Part shown: positions 26,868-36,726 of the stretch, piece by piece
Layout: every line of letters starts with the position of its first letter
Numbering within the stretch: the stretch's first letter is position 1
NCBI GenBank assembly: GCA_034521575.1
Contig: JAXHMJ010000003.1
Span: forward strand, 682,001-746,000
Direction: 5' to 3'
Length of the DNA stretch: 64,000 bases
From: a candidate division KSB1 bacterium
GTDB lineage: Bacteria; Zhuqueibacterota; Zhuqueibacteria; Residuimicrobiales; Krinioviventaceae
Position numbers and translations under genes: made by a program
Notes under the pieces: model-generated
Told to the model about the DNA's origin: nothing
The model's database searches: none
Seen by the model: the letters and a program-made list of their open reading frames with translations, nothing else

Positions 26868-27245
26868 AACAACACCCCTCTCTTTGAATGGTTACTTTAA
26901 CTCCGTGGTCTTGCAGGAACCACGTATATCACTCATGATGAGCGAACTATTCTGTTCCAAACGGTAAATAGCGGATGAATTTTAAGAGTCATCGGATTTC
27001 GGTGCCGGAGTCATATCTGCTGCCCCACTCTGGTAGCTCGTAAAAAGATACGGTTTCAATTCATAAATGTCAACATTTTTTTCCTGCTTGCTGTATGAGG
27101 GGGGGGAGGATGCAAGGATACGAATGAGTTTCGGAATTGCCCGGATTCATCAATTCTTTGAGTTTTCCTCTTGCTTTTCAATTCAATCCTTTATATATTT
27201 AATATTCAATGGATATTCAAGGAAAAACTACAGGAAACGTTTGAT
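26868..27245. other. Intergenic region between DUF6508 gene and housekeeping operon
   Basis: 378 bp without a supported gene. It includes the divergent upstream regions of the DUF6508 gene and of the TPR gene. An AT-rich stretch at 27175-27230 is a likely promoter area for the rimP-infB operon. No clear operator or RNA structure was seen. Confidence 0.4.
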
Positions 27246-27914
27246 ATGCTGACTCCGAGAAAACACTTAAAAAAAAGAGAGCTAAAAGAAGATAAACTTG
27301 TCACAATATATTCAAATGCCCGCCGGTGGGCGGAGCAAAATTTCCGGATTCTTGCCGGAGCAAGTGTGGGGATCGTTGTGGTGATTATTGCCCTGGTGTT
27401 CGTTTCTGATCGGCGCGAAGAAAAGCAGGCCGAGGCCAGTGTGTTGTTTGTACAGGCGAAACAACAGTATAATCAGAGAAATTATACCCGGGCGCTGCAA
27501 CAGTTCAGCGCCCTGGTCGAAAGCTATGGCGGCACCATGAGCGGCAAGATCTCTAGATTGTACCAGGGAAAATGCTTTTATGAAAAAGAAGATTATGAAA
27601 ATGCGTACAAACAGTTCAAGGCGTTTTCCGGTTCTATAAAAGGCAGTGATCATTTTCAAATGTCAGGTTTGATTAATGCCGCCGCCTGTCTGGAGCAGCA
27701 GGAAAAATATGAACAAGCCGCCCGCGAACTTGAAAATGCGGCAAAAAAATATCCAAAATCCGCGCATGCTCCGTTTGCGCTGCTTAAAGCCGGACAGAAT
27801 TATGATGAGCTTGAAAATTATGAACAGGCCGGGCAATTATACGAAAAGATCGTGCAAAAGTATCCTGAATCTGCAGAGAAAAATGATGCGATATTGTTAA
27901 ATTCCATGAATTAA
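27246..27914 (+). CDS. Membrane-anchored tetratricopeptide protein (YfgM/CpoB-like)
   Basis: 222 residues from ATG 27246 (AGGAAA upstream). A short basic cytoplasmic start (MLTPRKHLKKRELKED) precedes one transmembrane anchor (FRILAGASVGIVVVIIALVFV, about residues 33-53). Periplasmic TPR units follow: RNYTRALQQFSALVES, EDYENAYKQFKAFSGS, EKYEQAARELENAAKKYP, ENYEQAGQLYEKIVQKYP. Such proteins support envelope assembly or Sec-translocon chaperoning. A strong terminator follows, so it is probably transcribed apart from rimP. Confidence 0.82.
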   Translation: MLTPRKHLKKRELKEDKLVTIYSNARRWAEQNFRILAGASVGIVVVIIALVFVSDRREEKQAEASVLFVQAKQQYNQRNYTRALQQFSALVESYGGTMSGKISRLYQGKCFYEKEDYENAYKQFKAFSGSIKGSDHFQMSGLINAAACLEQQEKYEQAARELENAAKKYPKSAHAPFALLKAGQNYDELENYEQAGQLYEKIVQKYPESAEKNDAILLNSMN

Positions 27915-27975
27915 ATCTCTGATTTTCGATAAAATACTTGCTTTTTTGCGTAAAATTGCTTATAATCGTAACTGA

Positions 27976-28004
27976 AAAAGTGGGCCTAAAAGCCCACTTT
28001 TTTG
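27976..28004 (+). terminator. Rho-independent terminator after the TPR gene
   Basis: AAGTGGGC pairs with GCCCACTT around the loop CTAAAA and is followed by TTTTT. It lies 62 bp after the TPR stop and 23 bp before the rimP start. Confidence 0.88.
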
Positions 28005-28026
28005 TTATATAGAATGAGGTGTTGGA

Positions 28027-28476
28027 GTGTCGGTTCAAGCTGAAATTGAAAAATATTTGCAGCCGATTCTAAAAGAGCATGAGCTCGAATTGGTAGAGTT
28101 GAACTTGACCCGCGGAAAAAAATCCAGGGTTCAGGTATACGTCTGGAAGCAGGATGGAGTGCTCATCGATCTCTGCACAAAAGTAAGCCGGCAATTGGCG
28201 GATGTGCTGGATCGAAAAGACCTGATCCCCGGCGCTTACCGGCTCGAGGTATCGTCGCCCGGTTTGGATCGACCGTTAAAAACAAAACGGGATTTTGAAC
28301 AAAGGATGGGCGAAAAGATTAAAATTGAGCGCAAGGTGAACGATAAAACACAGCGGATTCGCGGACTGATTCATCAAATCGGTGACACGAGTGTAACACT
28401 GCAAGCCGATGATGAAGATTATGAGGTGGTTCCGTTTTCCGAGATCATTTTAGCAAAAATTATTATAGAGATTTAA
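28027..28476 (+). CDS. rimP: Ribosome maturation factor RimP
   Basis: 149 residues, GTG start with GAGGTG upstream. The N-terminal domain ends in the signature YRLEVSSPGLDRPL, preceded by LCTKVSRQLADVLD. The C-terminal SH3-like part ends VVPFSEIILAKIII. RimP binds the 30S subunit during maturation. First gene of the rimP-nusA-infB cluster, 22 bp before nusA. Intact and normal length. Confidence 0.95.
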   Translation: MSVQAEIEKYLQPILKEHELELVELNLTRGKKSRVQVYVWKQDGVLIDLCTKVSRQLADVLDRKDLIPGAYRLEVSSPGLDRPLKTKRDFEQRMGEKIKIERKVNDKTQRIRGLIHQIGDTSVTLQADDEDYEVVPFSEIILAKIIIEI

Positions 28477-28498
28477 CAAAGCCGTCTGGGATTGTCCT

Positions 28499-29743
28499 AT
28501 GAAAAGTGAAATTGTACAAGCTTTCTCAAGCCTTGTAAAAGAAAAAGAGATGGATAAAGAGGTACTCACCTCAATCGTTGAAGATATCTTTTTGTCCATG
28601 ATCAATAAAAAGTACGGAACTTGCAGCAATTTTGATGTCTTTGTGAATATGGAAGCGGGCGAAATTGAGATTTACCAATACAAAACGATTGTAAAGAATG
28701 TGGAAGACGAGGTTGCCGAGATCGATCTGGAGACCGCACAAAAGTTTGAACCTGATCTGGAGGTGGGGGATGAATATATGGAAATGATCGATCCCTCCAG
28801 TTTTGGCCGCCGTCTGATTGTTTCGGCAAAGCAGAATTTGAATCAACGCATTAAAGAAGTTGAAAAAGAACACATTTATGAAGAATTTAAAAACCGTGTC
28901 GGTGAGATTGTCAGCGGTGATGTCCGCCAGATGAATCGCGGTGAGATTTTTTTGAATGCCGAGGGTACGGAAGTATTGCTGCCCCGACGGGAACAAATTC
29001 CGAACGAACGTTACCGTCGCGGTGAAACCCTGCGCGCTGTGATCAAGGATGTGGTTTGGTCATCCCGCGGCCCGGAGATTATTGTGTCCCGGGCGGATGA
29101 GATGTTTCTGGCGCGTCTGTTCGAACTTGAGGTCCCGGAGATCAGTGATGGCACCATTGAAATTAAAGGTATTGTTCGTGATCCGGGTGAACGCACAAAA
29201 ATCGCAGTGTATTCAAATGATAAACGTATTGATGCGGTTGGCGCCTGTGTCGGGATGAAAGGGATGCGAATTCAGGCGATTGTGCGGGAACTGAATAATG
29301 AAAAGATTGATATTATTAACTGGAGTTCAGAACCGGAGATTTTTGTCAACCGCGCGTTGAGTCCGGCCAAACCCAGCCGCATTGTCATTGAAGAAGAAGA
29401 ACGCAAGATTTACGCTGTTTTGGATGACAGTCAGATCTCCCTTGCCATCGGCAAAGGCGGACAAAATCGCCGTCTGGCATCCCGGTTGACCGGTTATGAT
29501 ATTCAAACCATCAAAGAAGATGAGTACAGTCAACTGGTTGCTGAAGAAACCGGGGATATTCCGCTGAATGAAATAGAAGGAATATCCGAAAAGATCCTGC
29601 AAACCTTGTATATGAATGGATATGAAACCGCACAGCATGTGATGGAAGCAGAGTTGAGTGAGCTGATGGAAATGCAGGGTGTCGGAGAGAAAACGGCTGA
29701 AAAACTAAAAACTTTAGTTGAAGAGCAATTTGAAGAAGAATAA
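28499..29743 (+). CDS. nusA: Transcription elongation/termination factor NusA
   Basis: 414 residues. The N-terminal RNA-polymerase-binding domain is followed by an S1 domain (about 130-200), KH1 with GACVGMKGMRIQAI, KH2 with LAIGKGGQNRRLASRLTG, and a helix-hairpin-helix tail EIEGISEKILQTLYMNGYE and MQGVGEKTAEKLKTLVEEQF. It modulates pausing, termination and antitermination. It sits 33 bp before infB. The usual YlxR and L7Ae-like genes between nusA and infB are absent here. Confidence 0.97.
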   Translation: MKSEIVQAFSSLVKEKEMDKEVLTSIVEDIFLSMINKKYGTCSNFDVFVNMEAGEIEIYQYKTIVKNVEDEVAEIDLETAQKFEPDLEVGDEYMEMIDPSSFGRRLIVSAKQNLNQRIKEVEKEHIYEEFKNRVGEIVSGDVRQMNRGEIFLNAEGTEVLLPRREQIPNERYRRGETLRAVIKDVVWSSRGPEIIVSRADEMFLARLFELEVPEISDGTIEIKGIVRDPGERTKIAVYSNDKRIDAVGACVGMKGMRIQAIVRELNNEKIDIINWSSEPEIFVNRALSPAKPSRIVIEEEERKIYAVLDDSQISLAIGKGGQNRRLASRLTGYDIQTIKEDEYSQLVAEETGDIPLNEIEGISEKILQTLYMNGYETAQHVMEAELSELMEMQGVGEKTAEKLKTLVEEQFEEE

Positions 29744-29776
29744 ACAGACTCATTAAACCCTCAGGAGTTTCTACAT

Positions 29777-32383
29777 TTGGCTGTTAAAAAAAGAGTATTT
29801 CAGGTAGCTAGAGAATTCAGTATATCCAATGAGGCTCTGATCGAGTTTCTGACAGGACATGGTTACGATATTCGCAACCATATGAGTCCTATAGCAGATG
29901 ATGCGTATGCCGAGGTTCAGAAAAAGTTCGGTGAAGAACCGGTGCATCATGAGGATTCTTCGGCAGAGTTTCGGAAACGTCTCCGCGACAAGCAATCCAA
30001 GCAAAAGGAAGCTTCGCAGCGGGCCAAAGAAGATCTGGAACAGCGTTTGCGGGTTGCTCGCGAACTGGCTGAAGAAAAACCCAGGAAAAAGCATGCAGAG
30101 TCCAAGCAGAAAGATGCTGAACACGCTCTGGAAACGCCAAAGCCTGAAGATGAGAAAAAAGACGAGAAAAAACAAGCTGCTCCCGCTCAGCTCGAAACCG
30201 AAAAACCGGCCGAGGAAGGAACTCCGTCAAAGCCCAGAAAGCGCCGTCCCAAACGCAAGTTAAAGATCGTAGAAATTCCACCCGAGGGCGGGAAAAAGTC
30301 CGAGAGAGGGAAAAAGGAAGCAGAACCTGAAAAGAAAAAACAGGAAGCTGCTCCCGCCGCAGAGGGAGAGAAGAAACAAGCGGGAAAAGGCAAGCAGAAA
30401 AAAAAGCCCAAGCAAGCTGGCGCTGAAAAACCGACTCTTGAAGATGAAAAGAGCAAGTCCAAAGGTAAAAAGAAAAAACGGCGTAAAAAACGTAAAAAAC
30501 CTTCGTTTGATGAACAAGAGATTCAGGACAACATCAAACAGACTTTGGCATCCATTGAAGACGAATCCAAAAAAAGTGGAAAGCGCAAAAAACGCAAATC
30601 CGAAACTGAAGGCGTTGAATTTGACGAGGACAGAATCATCAAGGTCAGTGAGTTTATGCCGCTGGCGGATCTGGCCAGACGAATGGAAGTCACTGCAAAT
30701 GAACTGATTGTGAAATGCATGGAACTGGGCATGATGGTGACCATCAACCAGCGCCTGGATATGGAAACCATTGAACTGGTTGCCGACGAGTTTGGATATA
30801 CAGTGGAAGCGCTGTCTGAGTTTGGTGAGGATATTCTTGAGGATATTGATGAAGAAGAGGAAGAGGCCAACACCGTGCCGCGAGCGCCCGTGGTTACCAT
30901 CATGGGGCACGTAGACCACGGAAAAACATCTTTGCTCGACTATATCCGTGAAAGTAATATTATCGGCGGCGAATCCGGCGGTATTACCCAGCATATGGGC
31001 GCTTATGAAGTCAAAATAAACGATCGCGCCATTACGTTTCTTGATACACCGGGACATGAGGCTTTTACCGCTATGCGTGCCCGCGGCGCTCAGGTCACCG
31101 ATATTGTGATCCTGGTTGTAGCCGCTGACGACAGTGTGATGCCTCAGACCATCGAAGCCATCAGTCACTCCAAGGCTGCCGGTGTGCCTATTATCGTTGC
31201 CATCAACAAAGTGGACAAGCCCAATGCCAACCCGGATATGATTCGCAAGCAATTGGCCGATCACGATGTGCTGGTTGAAGAATGGGGCGGCAAGACGCAG
31301 ACCGTTGAAATTTCAGCCAAACACGGTCAGAATATTGAACAACTGCTCGAGCTGGTGCTTTTGGAGGCCGAGATTCTGGAACTTAAATCCAATCCTGGTC
31401 GCAAGGCAAAGGGAGCGGTCATCGATGCGCGTTTGGACCGCGGCAAGGGTGTGGTGTCCACGGTGCTGGTGCAGAACGGTACCCTGCATATTGGCGATCC
31501 GTTTATCGCCGGCAAAGTCAGTGGCAAGGTCCGGTCGATGTTTGATGAACGCGGCGACCGCGTTGATGATGCCGGTCCTTCGCGTCCGGTGCAGGTGCTC
31601 GGTCTGGATGGCATACCCCAGGCCGGTGATACCCTCATGGTATTGGACAGCGAACGCGATACGCGCGGCATCAGCCAAAAACGCCAGCAGCTGCAGCGTG
31701 AACACGACCACTGGCAGACACGGCCGCGCACACTGGACGAGATTTCCCAGGAAATCCAGAAAGGGCAGGTACAGCAGCTGTCTGTGGTGATCAAGGCGGA
31801 TGTGGACGGGTCTATCGAAGCCATTGCGGACGCGCTTGTTAAACTTGCAACTGATGAAGTTGCAGTCAATGTGATCCATAAAGGCGTCGGCGCGATCACG
31901 GAATCAGATGTTCTGCTGGCGAGCGCCTCCGGCGGTGTCATCCTCGGCTTTCATGTGCGTCCGTCGGTCAAGGCACGTGAACTGGCAAAACGCGAACATG
32001 TGGATATTCGCTCCTATAATGTGATTTACGATCTGGTCGAGGATGTGAAATCCGCTCTCGAAGGATTTCTCGCGCCGACCATCAAGGAAAATAATATCGG
32101 TACCATCGAGGTCCGGCAGACTTTCAAGGTGCCCAAAGTCGGTGTGGTGGCAGGCTGCTATGTGATGTCCGGACGCATCCACCGTAATCATAATATCAAA
32201 TTATACCGCGACGACCGTTTGATCCATGAAGGAACAATTTCTTCGCTGAAACGTTTTACGGACGATGTCCGTGAAGTGGCTTCGGGATATGAGTGCGGTT
32301 TGAGTATAGATAATTTCAATGATATCAAGGTCAATGATGTCATTGAATCCTATGAAATTGTTGAAGAAAAAAGAACACTTTAA
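29777..32383 (+). CDS. infB: Translation initiation factor IF-2
   Basis: 868 residues; TTG start with CAGGAG nine bases upstream. The first 300 residues hold an IF2N-like start (FQVAREFSISNEALIEFLTG) and a very Lys/Glu/Ala-rich linker. Then a second IF2N segment (LADLARRMEVTANELIVKCM) and the GTPase: G1 GHVDHGKTSL, G3 DTPGHEAF, G4 NKVDK, G5 SAKHGQ. Domains II-IV end in the fMet-tRNA-binding C-terminus. It recruits initiator tRNA to the 30S subunit. The stop overlaps the next start by one base. Confidence 0.98.
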   Translation: MAVKKRVFQVAREFSISNEALIEFLTGHGYDIRNHMSPIADDAYAEVQKKFGEEPVHHEDSSAEFRKRLRDKQSKQKEASQRAKEDLEQRLRVARELAEEKPRKKHAESKQKDAEHALETPKPEDEKKDEKKQAAPAQLETEKPAEEGTPSKPRKRRPKRKLKIVEIPPEGGKKSERGKKEAEPEKKKQEAAPAAEGEKKQAGKGKQKKKPKQAGAEKPTLEDEKSKSKGKKKKRRKKRKKPSFDEQEIQDNIKQTLASIEDESKKSGKRKKRKSETEGVEFDEDRIIKVSEFMPLADLARRMEVTANELIVKCMELGMMVTINQRLDMETIELVADEFGYTVEALSEFGEDILEDIDEEEEEANTVPRAPVVTIMGHVDHGKTSLLDYIRESNIIGGESGGITQHMGAYEVKINDRAITFLDTPGHEAFTAMRARGAQVTDIVILVVAADDSVMPQTIEAISHSKAAGVPIIVAINKVDKPNANPDMIRKQLADHDVLVEEWGGKTQTVEISAKHGQNIEQLLELVLLEAEILELKSNPGRKAKGAVIDARLDRGKGVVSTVLVQNGTLHIGDPFIAGKVSGKVRSMFDERGDRVDDAGPSRPVQVLGLDGIPQAGDTLMVLDSERDTRGISQKRQQLQREHDHWQTRPRTLDEISQEIQKGQVQQLSVVIKADVDGSIEAIADALVKLATDEVAVNVIHKGVGAITESDVLLASASGGVILGFHVRPSVKARELAKREHVDIRSYNVIYDLVEDVKSALEGFLAPTIKENNIGTIEVRQTFKVPKVGVVAGCYVMSGRIHRNHNIKLYRDDRLIHEGTISSLKRFTDDVREVASGYECGLSIDNFNDIKVNDVIESYEIVEEKRTL

Positions 32384-32664
32384 TGTTTGTCAGTTTATGT
32401 CAGGTTGATTTGATGCTGCCGAACAGCAGCTCGCTCAAAGAAAAACGCATGTCCCTGAGCAAGATCAAACAGCGACTGAGAAATAAATTTAACGTGTCCG
32501 TTGCTGAAGTTGACCAGAATGAGCTGTGGCAGCGCAGTACAATAGGCATTGCTCTGGTGGCAAACAAACGCGGTTTTGCGGAACAGCAGATACAAAAAGT
32601 TGTGGATTTTATTGAAACACAGGACTATGTGACCGTCCTGGACATACAAAACGAGTTGTTATAA
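32383..32664 (+). CDS. DUF503 (YlxP-like) protein
   Basis: 93 residues starting at the last base of the infB stop. The pattern SLCQVDLMLPNSSSLKEKRMSLSKIKQRLRNKFNVSVAEVDQ is diagnostic of DUF503/YlxP. These small proteins are nearly always between infB and rbfA and are thought to help 30S maturation. It ends 2 bp before rbfA. Confidence 0.93.
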   Translation: MFVSLCQVDLMLPNSSSLKEKRMSLSKIKQRLRNKFNVSVAEVDQNELWQRSTIGIALVANKRGFAEQQIQKVVDFIETQDYVTVLDIQNELL

Positions 32665-32666
32665 AG

Positions 32667-33035
32667 ATGAATTATAAAAGATCAGATCGCGTGTCCATGT
32701 TGATCAAGCAGGAAGTCAGCAATATGCTCATCACTGAACTCAAGGATCCTGGACTCGGCTTTGTCACGGTAACCGGCGTCAAGTTGAGTGATGATCTGAA
32801 ACATTGCAAGGTTTATTACAGCGCTTTGGGCGGACAGGAGCAAAAGCAAAAAGTACAGCAGGCTCTGACCCGTGCCAAGGGCCGCATTCGCAAAGAGATA
32901 GGACGCCGAATCAAACTTCGTTTGGTTCCGGAGATTACGTTTTCTTATGACGAGTCAACCGAACACGCCGATCATATTGAAAAGTTGATCAAAAAGATAC
33001 ACAAGAATGACAAAAAAGGTCCTTCAGACGAATAG
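32667..33035 (+). CDS. rbfA: 30S ribosome-binding factor RbfA
   Basis: 122 residues. The KH-type fold shows KRSDRVSMLIKQEVSNMLI, LKDPGLGFVTVTGVKLSDDLKHCKVYYS and RLVPEITFSYDESTEHADHIEKLI, all conserved in RbfA. It assists 16S rRNA 5' maturation. The last 29 bp overlap truB, so translation is probably coupled. Confidence 0.96.
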   Translation: MNYKRSDRVSMLIKQEVSNMLITELKDPGLGFVTVTGVKLSDDLKHCKVYYSALGGQEQKQKVQQALTRAKGRIRKEIGRRIKLRLVPEITFSYDESTEHADHIEKLIKKIHKNDKKGPSDE

Positions 33036-33720
33036 CGGGCAAACGGCAGGTCCGGAATTTATACAGGATGGTCTGATCATGCCGGTGAGAAAACCCATCG
33101 GCTGGACATCAAACGATATTATCCGTCTGTTGAAAAAGAGACGGCGGTCTTTGAAAATAGGACACAGTGGCACTCTGGATCCGTTTGCTGACGGACTTTT
33201 ATTGATTTGCGCCGGGAAAGCCACAAAGCAGGTGCCCCGGCTTTTGCAGCTTGAAAAGGAATATACAGCCCGGTTCGAACTGGGAATAGAGACCGATACG
33301 CTTGATATTACCGGTCGTATTGTCAAAACATGTTCTCTGAAAAAGCTTGATCCTGAGGTGTTAAGGAACGTGATCGCCCGATTTCAAGGCGCTATCGAAC
33401 AAGTTCCGCCTCGCTTTTCCGCGCTTCTGGTGAACGGAAAACGTTCCTATGAATTGGCGCGGGAGGGAAAAGAACTCGAACTCAAACCGCGACCGGTGAC
33501 GATTTACCGGATAGAGGTTTTGAGCGTTTATGACCAGAGTTTTGATGTGCGGATCGTCTGTTCCAAGGGAACGTACATACGTTCCCTGGCCCGTGATATC
33601 GCCGTCGCCCTGGATCAGGTGGGTTTTGTAAGATTATTGACCCGAACCCGGATCGGCTCCTACACACTGGATGATGCGGTAACATTGGAACAAGCACTTG
33701 AATTGATTAGAGATATCTGA
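33007..33720 (+). CDS. truB: tRNA pseudouridine(55) synthase TruB
   Basis: 237 residues. The catalytic block GHSGTLDPFADGLLLICAGKATK carries the essential Asp. KPIGWTSNDIIRLLKK precedes it, and FSALLVNGKRSYELAREGKELELKPRPVTI follows. It makes pseudouridine 55 in tRNA. It lacks a long C-terminal PUA domain, giving a short form. An alternative internal start is ATG 33079 (MPVRKPIGW); 33007 is kept because the frame overlap with rbfA is typical. Confidence 0.94.
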   Translation: MTKKVLQTNSGQTAGPEFIQDGLIMPVRKPIGWTSNDIIRLLKKRRRSLKIGHSGTLDPFADGLLLICAGKATKQVPRLLQLEKEYTARFELGIETDTLDITGRIVKTCSLKKLDPEVLRNVIARFQGAIEQVPPRFSALLVNGKRSYELAREGKELELKPRPVTIYRIEVLSVYDQSFDVRIVCSKGTYIRSLARDIAVALDQVGFVRLLTRTRIGSYTLDDAVTLEQALELIRDI

Positions 33721-33722
33721 TT

Positions 33723-34667
33723 TTGAGAGTTATCTGGAGCATAAAAGACGCAGAGTTTTGCACCCCTTCAGTGATGACAATGGGTATTTTTGATGGCGTA
33801 CATGCCGGCCATCAGCAAATATTGAAAACAACATGTGAACGTGCTGAAATTGAAGGGGCCTATTCAGTCCTGCTGACGTTTGAACCGCATCCCGGTTTTG
33901 TGCTGAAAAACTCCGGAACTCCTGACATACGTCTGCTGTCAACGATCGATGAAAAGATCGAAATTCTTGAAGAACTGGGACTGGATTGTCTGATTATCGC
34001 AAATTTCACGCAGTCTTTTGCGTCTACATCCGCAGAAGATTATGTTAAAAATCTCATTGTGGACAGCATGCGGGCAAAGCAGGTCATCATTGGTCATGAT
34101 CATGCATTCGGACGCGGTCGCTCCGGGAATATCGACTTGCTCAGACAAATGGGACAAGAATACGGCTTTGGTGTCGATGCTGTGAATCCCGTAGCTGCCG
34201 GTCAGAAAACGGTGAGCAGCACCCGGGTTCGGGAGTTGATCACCGGCAATGAGGTGGAAAAAGCCGCAGACCTGCTGAAACGTCCCTACGCGATACACGG
34301 TCAGGTGGTGAACGGGAGCGGCCGGGGAAAAAAGATCGGCTTTCCGACCGCCAACATTCGGCTGTTTTCCCAATACAAACTGGTTCCCGGTAACGGTATT
34401 TACGCCACACGCACCCGGAGTGATGATGTGATGTATCCTTCTGTTACCTATGTCGGAACCCGTCCGACATTCGGACTGGAAGAGCGTGTGATCGAGTCTC
34501 ATATAATGGATTTTGATGGTGAGATCTATGGAACTGAATTAAAACTTTATTTTTATAAATGTCTCCGACAGGAGGAGCAGTTTGCGGACGAACAGGCTCT
34601 TGTGGAGGCCATTAAACAGGATAAGAAAAAAGCAGAAAAATTCTTGCAGAATGGAGGAACAGATTAA
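33723..34667 (+). CDS. ribF: Bifunctional riboflavin kinase / FAD synthetase RibF
   Basis: 314 residues, TTG start 2 bp after truB. The N-terminal FAD synthetase has [14 protein letters not shown] (nucleotidyltransferase HxGH) and [14 protein letters not shown], then SSTRVRELI. The C-terminal riboflavin kinase has [13 protein letters not shown] and GIYATRT. It converts riboflavin to FMN and FAD. Standard neighbour of truB and rpsO. No FMN riboswitch is seen. Confidence 0.95.
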   Translation: MRVIWSIKDAEFCTPSVMTMGIFDGVHAGHQQILKTTCERAEIEGAYSVLLTFEPHPGFVLKNSGTPDIRLLSTIDEKIEILEELGLDCLIIANFTQSFASTSAEDYVKNLIVDSMRAKQVIIGHDHAFGRGRSGNIDLLRQMGQEYGFGVDAVNPVAAGQKTVSSTRVRELITGNEVEKAADLLKRPYAIHGQVVNGSGRGKKIGFPTANIRLFSQYKLVPGNGIYATRTRSDDVMYPSVTYVGTRPTFGLEERVIESHIMDFDGEIYGTELKLYFYKCLRQEEQFADEQALVEAIKQDKKKAEKFLQNGGTD

Positions 34668-34936
34668 TGTCTGTGTCAAAAGATCAAATCAGTGAAATTG
34701 TTGGAAAATTTGGAGGTAACGCGAACAATCCAGGGCAAACCGAAGCCCAGATCGCTATCCTCACAGCCCGGATCAATGACCTGCGGGATCATTTTAAAGA
34801 CAATCCGAAAGATCATCACAGCCGTCGCGGTTTGCTGCAGATGGTGGGTAAACGCCGCAGACTGCTGGATTATCTGCGCAAAAAAAATATTGACCGTTAC
34901 AGATCATTGATTCAGGAACTATCTATCCGTCGTTAA
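34667..34936 (+). CDS. rpsO: Ribosomal protein S15
   Basis: 89 residues, exactly the usual size. Signature segments [19 protein letters not shown] and [22 protein letters not shown] are present. It binds the central domain of 16S rRNA. Its start overlaps the ribF stop by one base. In most bacteria pnp follows directly; here a four-gene ABC module lies between them. Confidence 0.97.
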   Translation: MSVSKDQISEIVGKFGGNANNPGQTEAQIAILTARINDLRDHFKDNPKDHHSRRGLLQMVGKRRRLLDYLRKKNIDRYRSLIQELSIRR

Positions 34937-34987
34937 TGGTTGGGGCCTACTCTGTGTGATGGCCTGACTCGTAGGAAAGGAGGAAAT

Positions 34988-35938
34988 ATGATCGACGTAC
35001 AACACATGTCTCGTTATTACGGGGATGTGGCCGCTGTGAACGACGTGAGTTTCAAGGTCGAAAAAGGTGAAATCGTTGGTTTTTTGGGACCGAACGCTGC
35101 AGGTAAAACAACAACCATGCGTGTGTTGACTTCGTATTTGCCGGCGACCAGCGGTTCGGTTTCTGTTGCCGGATTCGATGTCCTTGACGACTCGATGCAA
35201 GTGCGCAAGCGGATCGGCTATATGCCGGAAAATCCCCCTCTTTACCAGGAAATGCGGGTACATGATTACCTGGATTTCGTGGCCAAAATCAAAGGAGTTG
35301 AGCCGGCTGACCGGAAAAATGCCGTGCAGTCCGCGCTCGAACGAACCGGTTGTTCCCAGGTGAGCGACCGGGTCATCAAAGTCTTGTCCAAGGGGTTCAA
35401 ACAACGCGTGGGACTGGCCCAGGCGCTGGTACACAACCCCGATCTTTTGATCCTCGACGAACCCACCGTGGGACTGGATCCCAACCAGATCGTGGAGGTA
35501 CGCGAGCTGATCAAAAGTCTCGCGGGGGAGCACACTATTTTGCTCAGCACTCATATTCTGCCCGAAGTCAGTATGACGTGTGAACGGGTGATTATCATCA
35601 ACCGGGGACGGGTCGTCGCCGAGGATACACCTCAGAATTTGGCCAAAAAACATGCCGGTACAACCCGGCTTTTGCTGTCTCTGGATGCTCCGGCCGATGA
35701 AGTAAAGGAAACGCTGGGAAACCTGTCCGGTGTGGAACGAATTATGCAGGCGGGGGATTCCGAAACCGGCAAGCCGTCGTTTTACGTGCACAGCAGTGCA
35801 CAGGTGGAAATCGGCCCGCAAGTGGCCAAAACTGTGGTCGAAAAAGGTTGGCCCTTGTATGAACTGAAAGCTGAAGATGTCAGCCTCGAAGATGTCTTTA
35901 AGCGCTTAACGACAACAGAGGAGGGCGGTGAATCATGA
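34988..35938 (+). CDS. ABC transporter ATP-binding protein (GldA-like)
   Basis: 316 residues from ATG 34988 with AAAGGAGG upstream. Walker A is GPNAAGKTTTMRV, the Q-loop/PENPPLY region follows, the signature is LSKGFKQRVGLAQAL, Walker B is LLILDEPTVGLDPNQ, and the switch His is in LLSTHILPE. The C-terminal domain (about 90 residues) is typical of the GldA/NosF-type exporters. It forms an operon with the permease and the GldG-like and DUF4340 genes. The cargo is unknown; gliding or secretion roles are known only for the Bacteroidota relatives. Confidence 0.9.
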   Translation: MIDVQHMSRYYGDVAAVNDVSFKVEKGEIVGFLGPNAAGKTTTMRVLTSYLPATSGSVSVAGFDVLDDSMQVRKRIGYMPENPPLYQEMRVHDYLDFVAKIKGVEPADRKNAVQSALERTGCSQVSDRVIKVLSKGFKQRVGLAQALVHNPDLLILDEPTVGLDPNQIVEVRELIKSLAGEHTILLSTHILPEVSMTCERVIIINRGRVVAEDTPQNLAKKHAGTTRLLLSLDAPADEVKETLGNLSGVERIMQAGDSETGKPSFYVHSSAQVEIGPQVAKTVVEKGWPLYELKAEDVSLEDVFKRLTTTEEGGES

Positions 35939-36726
35939 GAAATATTAGTGCAATCTTTAATCGGGAACTCAAATCTTATTTCTCTTCTCCTGTTGCTTAT
36001 ATTGTCATCGGCTTGTTTCTGCTGCTGGCCGGATTGTTTTTCTATCTGATCCTGACCAACTTTGTCCAGATGTGCATGCGCGCGGACATGATGCAGCAGC
36101 AGTACGGCGGACGTATGGCGCCGCCCAAGCTGAATGTCAATGTCATGGCCATTCGTCCTGTGTTTCATAATCTGAGCCTGTTTGCACTGTTCTTTCTGCC
36201 GCTGATTACCATGCGGCTGTTTTCGGATGAAAAGAAAACAGGTACGATTGAATTGTTAATGACCTCACCTGTTAAAAACGGTGAAACTATTGTTGGTAAA
36301 TTCAGTGCCGCCGCGCTTTTGTACCTGATTATGCTGGCCGGCACGTTTGTCTATATTCTATTCACGATAGCCTATGGCAACCCGGAGATCGGACCGATTC
36401 TGGTCGGATATCTGGGCCTGTTTTTGCTCGGGTCCTGCTATATTTCATTCGGACTGTTTTTTTCAACATTGACGGACAATCAGATTATCTCTGCCATGAG
36501 CACTATCGTTTTTATTCTGGTGTTCTGGGCAATCGGCTGGGTATCCGGTATGATGAGTCCGCAGCTGGGACAGACTCTGTCCAATTTTTCGCTGATCGAG
36601 CACTTTACAGATTTTGCCAAAGGCGTTCTGGATACCAAGCACGTTGTCTTCTACCTGAGTTTCATTTTTATGGGACTTTTTCTTTCGTATGTATCAATTG
36701 AATCTTCAAGATGGAGAGGTAGATGA
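35935..36726 (+). CDS. ABC transporter permease (GldF-like)
   Basis: 263 residues with six hydrophobic helices: about residues 20-45, 78-95, 118-140, 145-170, 178-200 and 235-258. The loop MRLFSDEKKTGTIELLMTSPV is the conserved coupling segment of ABC-2 permeases of the GldF/NosY type. A Met/Gln-rich external loop follows the first helix. It overlaps the ATPase stop by 4 bp and the GldG-like start by 4 bp. Confidence 0.88.
   Translation: MRNISAIFNRELKSYFSSPVAYIVIGLFLLLAGLFFYLILTNFVQMCMRADMMQQQYGGRMAPPKLNVNVMAIRPVFHNLSLFALFFLPLITMRLFSDEKKTGTIELLMTSPVKNGETIVGKFSAAALLYLIMLAGTFVYILFTIAYGNPEIGPILVGYLGLFLLGSCYISFGLFFSTLTDNQIISAMSTIVFILVFWAIGWVSGMMSPQLGQTLSNFSLIEHFTDFAKGVLDTKHVVFYLSFIFMGLFLSYVSIESSRWRGR

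Noticed and set aside
30187-31941. Long minus-strand open frames opposite infB
   Set aside because: They mirror the biased codon use of infB and lack ribosome sites; infB is unmistakable.
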